DNA of 64,000 nt from Adlercreutzia equolifaciens DSM 19450 (GCF_000478885.1 NC_022567.1:310001-374000); one strand, 5' to 3'; counted from the stretch's first letter, positions 24,978 through 41,814 are shown. A program made the numbers and translations. Notes: generated from the sequence alone by a model not told the origin.

Positions 24978-25015
24978 AACCCCGAGGTGTCGAAAGGATG
25001 CCTCGGGGTTTGTGC
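24978..25015 (+). terminator. Rho-independent-like terminator
   Basis: AACCCCGAGG (24978-24987) pairs perfectly with CCTCGGGGTT (25001-25010), followed by TGTGCT. Sits between the hypothetical gene and mrp. Confidence 0.65.
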
Positions 25016-25081
25016 TATGATGCCCTGCGAACTACCCTGGTCGCGAAGTGAGCGGCCACTCGAGAAGAGAAAGAAGGAATC

Positions 25082-25930
25082 ATGGCAGAAGAATGCTCGC
25101 ACGAGTGCTCCAGCTGCGGCGTCTCCGGCTGCGGCGACCGCACCGCCGAGGCTGGCCCGTCCACCCTGGCGCCCAACAAGCGCACCAACGTCAAGCATGT
25201 GATCGGCGTCGTGTCCGGCAAGGGCGGCGTGGGTAAGTCCCTCGTCACCAGCCTGCTCGCCTCCGAGATGAACAAGCGCGGCCACAAGGTGGCCATCCTG
25301 GACGCCGACATCACCGGCCCGTCCATTCCGAAGTCCTTCGGCGTCGATAGCCGCCTGACCGCTGACGCCGACGGCATCAACCCGGCGAAATCCGCCAGCG
25401 GCATCGAGGTCATGTCCGTGAACCTCATGCTGCCCGAGGGCGACATGCCCGTGGCCTGGCGCGGCCCGGTCGTCACCGGCGCCATCAAGCAGTTCTGGCA
25501 GGAGGTGAACTGGGGCGATGTGGACTACATGTTCGTCGACATGCCTCCGGGAACTTCCGACGTCTTCCTGACGGTCTTCCAGTCGCTGCCCGTCGATGGC
25601 ATCGTCACCGTGTCGGCCCCCCAGGAGCTCGTGGCCATGATCGTCGGCAAGGCTGTGAACTTGGCGAAGTCGCTGGAGGTGCCGGTGGTGGGCCTCGTGG
25701 AGAACATGGCCTACTTCAAGTGCGACGAGTGCGGCAAGGAGCACCATATCTTCGGCGAGCCCCAGGGCGCGGCTGTGGCCGAGAAGTACGACATCCCCGC
25801 GGTGGCCACGCTGCCGATGGATCCGACCTTCGCCCGTCTGGTGGACGAGGGCAAGGTAGAGGCCTACGAGGTGGAAGGCGCCCTGGACGGCATCATCGAC
25901 CAGATCGTCGCCACTTGCGAGGCCGAGTAA
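25082..25930 (+). CDS. mrp: Mrp/ApbC family Fe-S cluster carrier ATPase
   Basis: 282 residues. N-terminal Cys-rich stretch (CSHECSSCGVSGCGD) as in the archaeal/anaerobe Nbp35-like branch; deviant Walker A GKGGVGKS; DADITGPSIPKSFG; the segment MFVDMPPGTSDVFLTV; and the cluster-bridging CxxC in FKCDECGKEHH near residue 215. Mrp binds and hands over 4Fe-4S clusters, fitting the large number of Fe-S proteins in this genome. Ribosome site AGAAAGAAGG before the ATG. Single gene with its own transcript, ended before the tRNA promoter. Confidence 0.93.
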   Translation: MAEECSHECSSCGVSGCGDRTAEAGPSTLAPNKRTNVKHVIGVVSGKGGVGKSLVTSLLASEMNKRGHKVAILDADITGPSIPKSFGVDSRLTADADGINPAKSASGIEVMSVNLMLPEGDMPVAWRGPVVTGAIKQFWQEVNWGDVDYMFVDMPPGTSDVFLTVFQSLPVDGIVTVSAPQELVAMIVGKAVNLAKSLEVPVVGLVENMAYFKCDECGKEHHIFGEPQGAAVAEKYDIPAVATLPMDPTFARLVDEGKVEAYEVEGALDGIIDQIVATCEAE

Positions 25931-26005
25931 AGCCGGCGCTACGAGGGGCGCGGGCGCCGCGCGAGGGCCGCTAGCGGGAATTTCCAAAATTCCTGAAAAA
26001 AGTTC

Positions 26006-26033
26006 TTGCGCGTCGCGTCCGTTATGCTAATAT
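26006..26033 (+). promoter_or_regulatory. tRNA-Ala promoter
   Basis: TTGCGC (26006-26011), 16-base spacer, TAATAT (26028-26033) with an extended TG motif (TGCTAATAT). The tRNA begins 17 bases after the -10. Confidence 0.6.
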
Positions 26034-26050
26034 AGTCCTCGCACTTTTTC

Positions 26051-26126
26051 GGGGCCTTAGCTCAGCTGGGAGAGCGCATGGCTGGCAGCCATGAGGTCAG
26101 GGGTTCGATCCCCCTAGGCTCCACCA
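26051..26126 (+). tRNA. tRNA-Ala (GGC anticodon)
   Basis: 76 nt cloverleaf including encoded CCA. Acceptor GGGGCCT pairs with AGGCTCC; the third pair is G3-U70, the alanine identity element. D arm GCTC/GAGC, anticodon stem CATGG/CCATG with loop CTGGCAG giving anticodon GGC, T arm AGGGG/CCCCT with TTCGATC. Confidence 0.98.
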
Positions 26127-26135
26127 TATGTTCTA

Positions 26136-26162
26136 CGACCGCCTTCGGGCGGTCGTTTTTTT
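26136..26162 (+). terminator. Rho-independent terminator of the tRNA gene
   Basis: CGACCGCC, TTCG loop, GGCGGTCG, then seven T. Textbook form. Confidence 0.93.
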
Positions 26163-26483
26163 GTTGATGCTGCGATTCCGACAGACGCCTGGAAAATGAC
26201 CCTTCACCTCAGATTTTAAGGAATCCTTTCAGGAACTTTACAGGTATGTGCGATTATTGTTGACACCGTGTGTGGACTAAGTAATTCGCTTTATACGGTG
26301 CGCGCGCATTGAAATAATAGCTCCCTGACCTTACGAAACGTTAAAGAACGTTACGCTAGGGTTGCAACATTCAGTTAGCGCTCATGAAGGAAGGGCGGGA
26401 GTCCCGCGGAGGGAGCGGGAGCGCGCTCGATGAGCCTGCGCCGGCAATAGGGCTGACGCAATGTCATGAAAGGTTGAGGACAC
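26163..26483. other. Gene-free region upstream of the foldase gene
   Basis: No gene seen. Contains a TTGACA at 26260-26265 without a clean -10 at 17 bases, two direct AACGTTA repeats (about 26337-26354), and a GC-rich hairpin-forming stretch at 26396-26428. Probably a long leader or multiple promoters; nothing more can be supported. Confidence 0.3.
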
Positions 26484-27881
26484 ATGAAATTTGCCTCGTT
26501 CAAGAGCTCTGCTCTGAAGAGCGTGGGAGCGGTTTCGCTCTGCGTCGCTCTCGGCGCCGGTCTCGTGGGCTGCGGCGGTAATGGCGCCGGCGGCGGCGCA
26601 GTGGCTGCCACGGTCAACGGCCAGGAAATTATGGAGCAGACGGTCACCGACTACATCGCCAACTTCCGCACCTCCAGCTCGCTGGAGTCCGATGAGGCGT
26701 GGGGCGAGTGGATGGTCGCCAACGGCTACACCCCCGAGTCCGTGCGCGAAGAGGTCATTGACTACTACGTCAACCAGGATCTCTACGACCAGGCTGCCAA
26801 AGAGTACAACGTGACGGTCGAGCAGGCCGACATCGACGCTGCCCTGGATGAGACCAAGGCGATGTTCGAGTCCGATGAGGCCTTCCAGGAGGCTCTCGAG
26901 GCGTCCAGCATGACCGAGGAGTCCTACATCGAGGACGTCATTCGCCCGAATCTGCTTCAGACGAAGCTCGCCGAGGCCGTGGCTGCCCAGGATACCGAGG
27001 GTGAGGGCGACGACGCTACGCTCGCCCAGGCCCAGGCCATGAGCGAGCAGTTCAACGGCGCTAAGCGCTCGAGCCACATCCTGCTGACCGCCGAGGAAGG
27101 CGAGGACGACGCCGCTCTGGCCGCCCGCGCCCAGGAGCTGCTCGATCAGATCAACGCCGGCGAGATCTCCTTCGAGGATGCCGCCTCCCAGTATTCCACC
27201 GACACCGGCTCCGCTGCTAACGGCGGCGATGTGGGCTGGGACGCGCTGAGCACCTTCGTCACCGAGTACCAGGACGCTCTGGCCGGCCTTGAGAAGGATC
27301 AGATTGTTACCGCTCCCGTCAAGAGCGAGTACGGCTACCACATCATCAAGGTGACCGATGTCTACGAGGTTCCCGAGGGCGGTATCACTTCGGTTGACCA
27401 GCTGCCGACCGAGTTCCAGGAGTATCTGACCTACATGGAGCAGAGCAACGCCTCCCAGAACTTCTCTACCTGGTTCGAGGAGTATCGCAACAACGCCGAG
27501 ATCACCGTTAACCCGATGCCCGAGGGCCTGCCCTACGACATCGACCTTGCTCCCTACGAGGAGGCTGCTGCCCAGAACGCCGAGGGCGACGCTGCCGCCA
27601 CCGAGGGCACTGAGCAGCCTTCCGACGAGACCATGTCCGCCGAGGATCAGGCCGCTGCCGACGCCGCCGCTGCCGATGCCGCCGCCGACGAGGCCGCTGC
27701 TGGCGAGGCTGGCGCTGATGCCGCTGCCGCCGATGAGGCCGGCGACGCTGCTGCTGCCGATCAGGCCGCCGATGAGGCCGCTGCCGACCAGACGGCTGCT
27801 GACCAGGCCGGTGCTGACGCTGCTGCCGACCAGGCCGCTGCCGATCAGGCCGCCGAGGGCGCCGAGGGTACCCAGCAGTAA
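26484..27881 (+). CDS. PrsA/SurA-like peptidyl-prolyl isomerase lipoprotein
   Basis: 465 residues. Lipoprotein signal with VALGAGLVGCGG, so lipid-anchored on the outer face. A SurA/PrsA N-terminal helical domain (~35-190, starting ATVNGQEIMEQTVTDYI) precedes a parvulin domain: SHILLTAEEG, ISFEDAASQYSTDTGSAANGGDVGW and SEYGYHIIKVTDV. The last ~100 residues are almost only Ala, Asp, Glu and Gln (repeats like AADQAA), a low-complexity acidic tail not typical of PrsA. It probably folds exported proteins. Start ATG with GAGGACAC upstream; a terminator follows at 27911. Confidence 0.9.
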   Translation: MKFASFKSSALKSVGAVSLCVALGAGLVGCGGNGAGGGAVAATVNGQEIMEQTVTDYIANFRTSSSLESDEAWGEWMVANGYTPESVREEVIDYYVNQDLYDQAAKEYNVTVEQADIDAALDETKAMFESDEAFQEALEASSMTEESYIEDVIRPNLLQTKLAEAVAAQDTEGEGDDATLAQAQAMSEQFNGAKRSSHILLTAEEGEDDAALAARAQELLDQINAGEISFEDAASQYSTDTGSAANGGDVGWDALSTFVTEYQDALAGLEKDQIVTAPVKSEYGYHIIKVTDVYEVPEGGITSVDQLPTEFQEYLTYMEQSNASQNFSTWFEEYRNNAEITVNPMPEGLPYDIDLAPYEEAAAQNAEGDAAATEGTEQPSDETMSAEDQAAADAAAADAAADEAAAGEAGADAAAADEAGDAAAADQAADEAAADQTAADQAGADAAADQAAADQAAEGAEGTQQ

Positions 27882-27910
27882 GCTGCTCTCGACAACCCAG
27901 GCGTTTCCCA

Positions 27911-27941
27911 AGGACCCGCGCTCAGGCACGGGTCCTTTTTC
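27911..27941 (+). terminator. Rho-independent terminator
   Basis: AGGACCCG (27911-27918) pairs with CGGGTCCT (27929-27936), followed by five T. Ends the foldase transcript. Confidence 0.85.
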
Positions 27942-28172
27942 GTGGCAGCGCATGATGCTTCAAGAGGGAATTCCCCCGAGGACGCACTCTCGGCCGCGCA
28001 GCCAGCAGCGAGCTTTGCCGACGAAGGGTTCGCTCTCTGCCGGCGGCATTCGAAAGCAGCCAAAGGCGCCGTGTCCATTTGTGGAGGAGCCGCCGCGAAA
28101 ACCGTTCTTGTCCGAGAAATGCGTTATGCTTCTTCCCTAGAACCCCGTTCCACTCTCTTCGAAAGGCCTTCC

Positions 28173-29543
28173 ATGCTCTTCTGCGATATCGATCTCCTCG
28201 ACGCCGACTTTGCTATCAAGCACCACCAATGGGTAGGGGTGCGCGACGGGCGCATCGCCTATATCGGCTCGGTGCCTCCCGCGCCCGATGAAGCTGCCAC
28301 CTTTGGCGAGACCTACGATGGTGCGGGGCGTTTGCTCATGCCCGCGCTCTACAACGCCCATGCCCATGCCCCCATGACGCTTCTGCGCGGTTACGCCGAG
28401 AACTTGCCGCTGCAGCGTTGGCTCGAGGAGAAGTGCTTCCCCTTCGAGGCCAAAATGACCGCCGAGGATTGCTATTGGGGCACGGTGCTCGCCTGTGCCG
28501 AGATGGCGCGCTTCGGCGTGGTCAGCTTTTCGGACATGTACTACGCGACCGAGGAGCGTGCCCGTGCGGTGCTTGAGGCCGGCATGAAGGCCAACATGTG
28601 CGAGGGGCTGGTGGCCTTCGAGGAGAAGCCCTACGCGGAATATCCGATCTGCGCCCAGATGGAGGCTCTCGTGCGCGACTGGCACGGGGCCGGCGATGGA
28701 CGCATTCGCATCGACTACAACATCCATTCGGAGTACCTGTCCACTGAGACGGTTTGCCGCGACATTCTGGATATCGTGCGTGGCACCGACTTGCGTCTGC
28801 ACATCCATCTGTCCGAAACCGAGAAGGAAGTGCGCGAGTGCCGCGAGCGCCACGGTGGCCTCACGCCGGTGGCCTATTTCGACAGCGTGGGGTTGTTCGA
28901 GGTGCCCGTGACGGCGGCTCATTGCGTGTGGGTCGATGACGCTGATCTGGATATCTTGCAGCGGCACGGGGTGTTCGTCGCCAACAACCCGGCTTCCAAC
29001 ATGAAGCTCGGCAGCGGTTTCGCGCCCATTCCCGAGATGCTGCGCCGCGGCATTCCCGTGTGCCTGGGCTCCGATGGCATGGCGTCGAACAACAACCACA
29101 ACCTGTTCCACGACATGTACTTGCAGGCGCTTATCTACAAGGGCGCGACGCTTGATCCGACGGCGGTCACGCCCCAGCAGGCGCTGGCGGCGGCGACGCG
29201 CACCGGCGCGCTTTCCCAGGGCCGCGAGGATTGCGGTGTGGTGGCGGAAGGCGCCCGTGCTGACCTGTGCGTGCTGGACATTACGGGCCCGTCGTGGTGT
29301 CCGGCGCCCGATCCGGTTTACAACCTGGTCTATGCGGGCGACGGGGCCGACGTGGTGCTCACGATGTGCGATGGCGAGGTGATCTATCGCGCCACCTCCG
29401 CCATCTCCGCCGATGCCTCCTCCTGCGCCGATCGCGGTCGCATCCAGCATGCTGTCACGAACGCCGAATGGCCCACCATTGATGTCGAGCGCGCCAAAGC
29501 CGAATGCGCCGCCCGCACCGCCCGCATCATCAGCGAGCTCTAA
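28173..29543 (+). CDS. S-adenosylhomocysteine / methylthioadenosine deaminase-like amidohydrolase
   Basis: 456 residues from ATG 28173 (GAAAGG upstream). Metal-dependent amidohydrolase barrel: NAHAHAPMTLLRGYAENLPLQRWL, HIHLSETEKEV, AAHCVWVDD and LGSDGMASNN supply the HxH, His, His and Asp metal ligands. The 'LRG....L..WL....P.E' pattern is that of the MtaD/SahD group deaminating SAH or MTA to inosyl forms. Proximity to metF and metH supports a role in recycling SAH made by methyl transfer. Guanine deaminase or SsnA-type enzymes are the nearest alternatives. Confidence 0.85.
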   Translation: MLFCDIDLLDADFAIKHHQWVGVRDGRIAYIGSVPPAPDEAATFGETYDGAGRLLMPALYNAHAHAPMTLLRGYAENLPLQRWLEEKCFPFEAKMTAEDCYWGTVLACAEMARFGVVSFSDMYYATEERARAVLEAGMKANMCEGLVAFEEKPYAEYPICAQMEALVRDWHGAGDGRIRIDYNIHSEYLSTETVCRDILDIVRGTDLRLHIHLSETEKEVRECRERHGGLTPVAYFDSVGLFEVPVTAAHCVWVDDADLDILQRHGVFVANNPASNMKLGSGFAPIPEMLRRGIPVCLGSDGMASNNNHNLFHDMYLQALIYKGATLDPTAVTPQQALAAATRTGALSQGREDCGVVAEGARADLCVLDITGPSWCPAPDPVYNLVYAGDGADVVLTMCDGEVIYRATSAISADASSCADRGRIQHAVTNAEWPTIDVERAKAECAARTARIISEL

Positions 29544-29619
29544 CTTGGGGTGGCCCAGCTGCTCCGTCCGCGCTGCGTCATCGGGGGACGCGGCGCTCCG
29601 TCTCCGACTGCCTTTCGCG

Positions 29620-29750
29620 CCACAGCCTGAGGCCTCATTTTGCCATCTAGGTTTGGAGCGAACGGCGCATCGGCCTTCGATCCGCAGCCCGGGGCGCCTT
29701 TTTGTCGCATGGTTCTGAAAGGTGCGACATTTTGGCCCCTCGGGCTGCGG
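29620..29750. repeat. Three-arm dyad D (intergenic)
   Basis: Forward arms at 29620-29657 (CCACAGCCTGAGGCC, then TTTTGCC) and 29682-29717 (CCGCAGCCCGGGGCGCC, then TTTTTGTCGCA), and an inverted arm at 29723-29750 (TGCGACATTTTGGCCCC, then CGGGCTGCGG). Arms 2 and 3 form a near-perfect hairpin of about 28 bp. The gap 29544-29911 holds no gene. It lies just downstream of the DUF559-type gene that ends at 29912 on the minus strand. Confidence 0.75.
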
Positions 29751-29911
29751 TGTTAACCATGAAAAACAAAGTCGCAGCAAGAAAAGTACCAGTTCACAGC
29801 TTTGTTCCTTCAAACCTCTCCCCGGCAACCCGCAGCCAGACCGGCAAAAATGTCAGAACGAGGAGGGACGTCTGACAAAAATCGTTCTCGGGCTACGGCT
29901 GGCGGTGCTCA

Positions 29912-30868
29912 TTATTGCCAGCAGGGGAGCCCCATGGCTGCTCGCAGGTGTTTGTGCTTTGCATCGAAGTCGCCTATGCGAAATCGGATCGGTTTGCCAA
30001 GTATGCGGGCAACCGAGAGTGCGATTTTCCTTGTTTCGCTAACCGAATTGAGCTGTAGTCGTCCCACGGTGATAATCCGGTAGTTCATGGCCTGCAGTGC
30101 CATGCGTTTAACGGCGTCTTCCTGCAGCTGTTCGGACGTAAGGTGCCGCTCGTCGCTGTCGTACTCGAGAACGAGCCTTTGGGCGGGCCAGCAAACGTCC
30201 GCGACGTAGTACTCTTTTCGGGAGAGCGGGCGAGCGAGGCTGGTGAGCTCGATGGAGTAGTTCAGTGCCGGTCGGGCAAAGTGGTAGCCGCCGAGATGGT
30301 TGGGGAGCGTCATGAGAAGAGCGAGGGCTGCTTCTCTCGGCGAGGCAGCGTTATTGAGAATCCAAGGAGCGGCGCGTCTCGTCATGGCGCAGCCTCGTAT
30401 GTCCCGATGGGCTAAAAGAGCTTCTCGAATGCGCTCGGATGAAGTAAGCGCGGGACGATTAAAGACGGTGTCGAAAGGGGGTGTTAGACCGTAGGTGCCG
30501 CAAAGGGCGCTTCCTTTGAAGATCACTTCGGCAAGATCGCGACTCCAGTTGCTTTGGAGAAAAGCGATCTCGGGGGAAGGAGCAAAAAGCCCTTGCTCGA
30601 TACGCAAATAGCAATTTTGCCAAAGGGACTCCTCTGCAACATGGCAGCGCGCGTCTTTGAGATTGCGCTTTTGTTGACGCGAGGGAACGATGACATGAAA
30701 AGGCTTGCTCAGCCAAGGGAGCCTATCCTCTAGGTACTGAACGGCGGCAGCGTTGGGGGCGATGTCCTCCTGGTGGGCGATATCGAGCCACAGGGTGGGG
30801 AGAGAGGCGAAATCGCCGTGTTGATAGAAGTCGAGGGCGCTTAAGCCCCATAGTATCAGTTTCGACAT
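29912..30868 (-). CDS. DUF559/AbiEi-like protein with PD-(D/E)XK nuclease-type C-terminus
   Basis: 318 residues, start ATG 30868 behind AAAAGGA. The N-terminal ~200 residues begin LWGLSALDFYQ and include FAPSPEIAFLQ and ALCGTYGL, resembling actinobacterial AbiEi-like/DUF559 proteins. The C-terminal domain has E179 (PREAALAL), D224 (YVADVCWP), E235-Y-D (LVLEYDSDERH) and EDAVKRMALQAMNYRIITV, the residue spacing of the Vsr/DUF559 branch of PD-(D/E)XK nucleases. A paralogue is encoded at 60511-61578. Both lie beside three-arm dyads. Nuclease activity or DNA-binding regulation are both possible; no methylase or toxin gene is adjacent. Confidence 0.72.
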   Translation of the reverse strand: MSKLILWGLSALDFYQHGDFASLPTLWLDIAHQEDIAPNAAAVQYLEDRLPWLSKPFHVIVPSRQQKRNLKDARCHVAEESLWQNCYLRIEQGLFAPSPEIAFLQSNWSRDLAEVIFKGSALCGTYGLTPPFDTVFNRPALTSSERIREALLAHRDIRGCAMTRRAAPWILNNAASPREAALALLMTLPNHLGGYHFARPALNYSIELTSLARPLSRKEYYVADVCWPAQRLVLEYDSDERHLTSEQLQEDAVKRMALQAMNYRIITVGRLQLNSVSETRKIALSVARILGKPIRFRIGDFDAKHKHLRAAMGLPCWQ

Positions 30869-31052
30869 TGGCCGTCCTTTTCCAATCGATGATGAAGCCG
30901 TATGGTGGTGAGGGGTTGCTGGCACGATCCCTCCGCGCTCCGCGCGTTCGAGCAGATTACTCTTTCCGAACCGCATTAATGACGCGAGAATGTCCCGGTT
31001 GGCTCCTCGCGCCAACCGTAGCGGAGTCGCATGGGGCGGCGGTGGGGCGTTC

Positions 31053-31124
31053 GGGCCAGCTCGCGGGCCAGCTCGCGAATCAACCTGCAAACCAATTCGC
31101 GGACCAACTCGCGGATCAGCCCGT
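31053..31124. repeat. Six degenerate 12-bp tandem repeats
   Basis: Units start at 31053, 31065, 31077, 31089, 31101 and 31113; consensus GGRCCARCTCGC, the first two identical. Located in the 594-base divergent gap between the DUF559-type gene (30868, minus) and the EF-G-like gene (31463, plus). Iteron-like; possible binding sites. Confidence 0.7.
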
Positions 31125-31191
31125 GAGAAAAAGCGCACGAACTTCGTCTCGCGAATTTCTCGCTGTACTCAGCGGACGCGGTGCCCTCTGC

Positions 31192-31197
31192 TAATAT
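31192..31197 (+). promoter_or_regulatory. Possible -10 for the EF-G-like gene
   Basis: TGCTAATAT, the same extended -10 as at the tRNA gene; -35 not clear. It would give a leader of about 260 bases that includes the 30-bp-period repeats at 31258-31315. Confidence 0.4.
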
Positions 31198-31257
31198 GGA
31201 TGCCACGGAAAAGACGCCGTTCGTCGGCGCTGAAAGACCGCTCGCTGGCGATGTCTC

Positions 31258-31315
31258 AAGAGCTCGCAGGCCGCAGACCTGCCAGCCAAGAGCTCGCGGG
31301 TCGCGGACCTATCAG
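31258..31315. repeat. Two 28-bp direct repeats (30-bp period)
   Basis: AAGAGCTCGCAGGCCGCAGA at 31258 and AAGAGCTCGCGGGTCGCGGA at 31288, each followed by CCT-CAG; few mismatches. In the leader of the EF-G-like gene. Confidence 0.7.
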
Positions 31316-31462
31316 TTGGCGCAGCCCCGTCGTGGGCATTCGCGGCAACGGGAATTCAGCGTAGCGTTTGGCGAGAAGGCGCGCGGCCGATGAGCGGCGC
31401 GCCCGGGTTAGACCCGCGCAAGGGGTGCGGGCGCCCTCTATCAGGAAGGCAGGTGGTCGCTC

Positions 31463-33541
31463 ATGGCAGCTCCGGCTCCCGAACACGTCAGAAACATCGT
31501 CCTTGTGGGACAGGATGGCGCCGGCAAGACCTCGCTGGCCGAGGCCATGCTCTTCGTTTCCGGCAAGACGCCGCGCATGGGCACGACGCACGACGGCAAG
31601 TCGTACCTCGATTACGACCCCGAGGAGATCAAGCGCAAGTTCACTATTTCAACCTCCATCGCCCCCATCCCTTACAAGGACTACAAGATCAACGTGCTGG
31701 ACACCTCCGGTCATCCCGATTTCATCGGCGACACGCTGGCCACCATGCAGGCCGCCGAAATGGCCCTGTTCGTGGTGGACGCCGTCGATGGTCCCCAGGT
31801 CATGACGACGAAGCTGTGGCGCGAGGCCGAGGACATGCGTCTGTCGCGCGCGGTGTACATCAACCACATCGATCGCGAGAACGCCAACTTCGACGCCGCC
31901 ATGGCGCTGCTGCATGCCCGCTTCGGCGGCCGCTTGGGCGCCGTGACCATTCCCATCGGTCAGGGCCCCGAATTCGAGGGCGTCATCGACATCATCCGCA
32001 TGGAGGCCCGCTATTTCGAGGACGGCGGCGAGCGCGTGGAAGCGGTGGACACGCTGCCGGCGAAGTACCAGGAGGAGGCGCGCAACGCCCGCGACAAGCT
32101 GTGCGATCTGGTGGCCGAGGCCGACGACGAGCTTATGATGAAGTACCTCGAGGGCGAAGAGCAGCTCACCCAAGAGGAGCTGGAGGGCCTGCTGGATAAG
32201 GCCATCGCTCAGGAGCTTATCATCCCGGTGTTCGTGGGCAGCACCATCATCATGCAGGGTGTTCAGGGTCTTATGGAAGACATCTGCACCTACTTCCCGC
32301 ACCCGAAGAGCCATGGCCGCTTCCGCATGGCCGACGACGTGACGGTGCGCATCGACGAGACGAAGCCTCCCTGCGCCTTCGCTTTCAAGACGGTGTCCGA
32401 CCCGTTCGTCGGGCGCCTTACCTTCCTGAAGGTCATCTCCGGCTACCTGGAGCCGGGCCTGGAGCTTGTCTGCGGGCGCACCGGCAAGAAGGAGCGCCTC
32501 GGCAAGATCCAGGTCATGATGGGCAAAGAGGCCGTCGACGTGAAGAGCGCCAAGGCCGGCGACATCGTGGTCGTGCCGAAGCTCTCCGATGTGCGTGCGG
32601 GCGACACGCTCTCCTGCGAGGGCACCATCGCCATCGAGCCTCTGCCTCTGCCCGAGCCCTTGTACCCCGTGGCCATCGAGGCCGTGTCGAAGAAGGAGGA
32701 GGACAAGCTCGGCACCTTCCTGGCCCGCGCCGCCGAGGCCGACCCCACCATCCGCATCACGCGCGACGAGGACACGCACCAGACCATCATCCATGCCATG
32801 GGCGAGACCCAGGTGGACATGCTGATCGGGCGCTTGAAGGAGCAGTCCGGCGTGGAGGCGAAGCTCGTGCCCGTGCGCATTCCCTACCGCGAGACCATCA
32901 CCAAGCAGGCCGAGGCCCAGGGCCGCCACAAGAAGCAGACCGGCGGTGCCGGCCAGTTCGGCGACTGCTGGCTGCGTTTGGCCCCCATCCCCGGCGAGGG
33001 CTACGAGTTCGTGGACGAGATCAAGGGCGGCGCCATTCCGAACGGCCTCATCCCGGCCGTCGACAAGGGCGTGCGCGAGGCCATGGAAGAGGGCTTCCTG
33101 GCGGGATATCCCATGGTGGACATCAAGTGCACGGTGTTCGACGGCTCGTACCATTCCGTCGACTCCAACGAGATGGCTTTCAAGACCGCGGCCCGTATCG
33201 GCTTCCGCGCCTGCTGCCAGAATGCCGGCCCCATCATTCTGGAGCCCTGGGCTACCATGGAAGTGACCGTGGGCGAGGAGTACGCCGGCACCATCATGGG
33301 CGACATCTCCACGCGCCGCGGCCGCATCGTGGGTACCGATGCGGGCTTTGCGGCCGGCGAGACCGTCATCAAGATGCGCGCGCCCTACGCCGAGGTCATC
33401 AACTACACGAAGGATCTGCGGAGCATGACTCGCGGGTCGGGCTCCTACACGCTCACGCTGGAAGGCTACGAGCAAGCGCCAGCCGACGTGACGAAGAAGC
33501 TCATGGAAGCCTACGAGGCCGCCCGGGCGGCGGGGAACTAG
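31463..33541 (+). CDS. Elongation factor G-like GTPase
   Basis: 692 residues, near EF-G length. G1 is GQDGAGKT, G3 is DTSGHPDF, G4 is NHID instead of the canonical NKxD, and switch I has KFTISTSI. Domains II-V follow, including FAFKTVSDPFVGRLTFLKV and a domain IV with ETITKQAEAQGRHKKQTGGAGQFGDC, which matches the EF-G loop (GRHKKQSGG.GQFg). The altered G4 and N-terminus (PEHVRNIVLVGQ) place it with the second EF-G type (FusA2-like) of actinobacteria rather than the main translocase, whose gene would normally lie beside rpsL/rpsG. It is directly upstream of rpoB but ends at a terminator. Confidence 0.85.
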   Translation: MAAPAPEHVRNIVLVGQDGAGKTSLAEAMLFVSGKTPRMGTTHDGKSYLDYDPEEIKRKFTISTSIAPIPYKDYKINVLDTSGHPDFIGDTLATMQAAEMALFVVDAVDGPQVMTTKLWREAEDMRLSRAVYINHIDRENANFDAAMALLHARFGGRLGAVTIPIGQGPEFEGVIDIIRMEARYFEDGGERVEAVDTLPAKYQEEARNARDKLCDLVAEADDELMMKYLEGEEQLTQEELEGLLDKAIAQELIIPVFVGSTIIMQGVQGLMEDICTYFPHPKSHGRFRMADDVTVRIDETKPPCAFAFKTVSDPFVGRLTFLKVISGYLEPGLELVCGRTGKKERLGKIQVMMGKEAVDVKSAKAGDIVVVPKLSDVRAGDTLSCEGTIAIEPLPLPEPLYPVAIEAVSKKEEDKLGTFLARAAEADPTIRITRDEDTHQTIIHAMGETQVDMLIGRLKEQSGVEAKLVPVRIPYRETITKQAEAQGRHKKQTGGAGQFGDCWLRLAPIPGEGYEFVDEIKGGAIPNGLIPAVDKGVREAMEEGFLAGYPMVDIKCTVFDGSYHSVDSNEMAFKTAARIGFRACCQNAGPIILEPWATMEVTVGEEYAGTIMGDISTRRGRIVGTDAGFAAGETVIKMRAPYAEVINYTKDLRSMTRGSGSYTLTLEGYEQAPADVTKKLMEAYEAARAAGN

Positions 33542-33581
33542 CAAGCTGCCTGCACTTCTCGTTCAGCATCTGTAATGTATC

Positions 33582-33611
33582 AAGCCGGGAGGTTCGCTTC
33601 CCGGCTTTTCT
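33582..33611 (+). terminator. Terminator after the EF-G-like gene
   Basis: AAGCCGGGA (33582-33590) pairs with TCCCGGCTT (33599-33607), then TTCTTTC. Separates this gene from rpoB. Confidence 0.8.
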
Positions 33612-33677
33612 TTCTGCAACAAAGCCCTGTTCCAGCCCTATTTTCCAGAAAATTTCCATGGCTTGTAAAAATTTTTC

Positions 33678-33706
33678 TTGACTTGGTCTTCACGCCGTAG
33701 TATTTT
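33678..33706 (+). promoter_or_regulatory. rpoBC promoter
   Basis: TTGACT (33678-33683), exactly 17 bases, TATTTT (33701-33706). AT-rich upstream tract (AAAAATTTTTC) resembles an UP element. It gives a ~50-base leader to the rpoB start. Confidence 0.8.
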
Positions 33707-33761
33707 AGCGAATTGCAACTTTTTTGCAGATTTGCGATGGACGTGAAGGAGGAACAGCCTC

Positions 33762-37295
<3,534 letters not shown>

Positions 37296-37299
37296 CCCC

Positions 37300-41721
<4,422 letters not shown>

Positions 41722-41786
41722 ATTGGTTTCGCCTGTTCTTGCGAAGCATCACTGACTTCCTTGGACGAACTCGGGAGTTTTCTATT

Positions 41787-41814
41787 GGGGCGACCTTCGG
41801 GCCGCCCCTTTTTT
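41787..41814 (+). terminator. rpoBC terminator
   Basis: GGGGCGACC, TTCG loop, GGCCGCCCC with one mismatched pair, then six T. Confidence 0.9.

Noticed and set aside
26051..26126. tRNA-Ala as integration site of a mobile element
   Set aside because: No repeat of its 3' end and no integrase was found in the window.
29912..30868. Type II restriction endonuclease
   Set aside because: The C-terminal domain is nuclease-like, but no DNA methyltransferase gene is near either paralogue.
30869..31138. N-terminal extension of the DUF559-type gene to 31138
   Set aside because: Extension is Arg/Pro/Gly-rich and encoded by the 12-bp tandem repeats; the ATG at 30868 has a good ribosome site and the family start.
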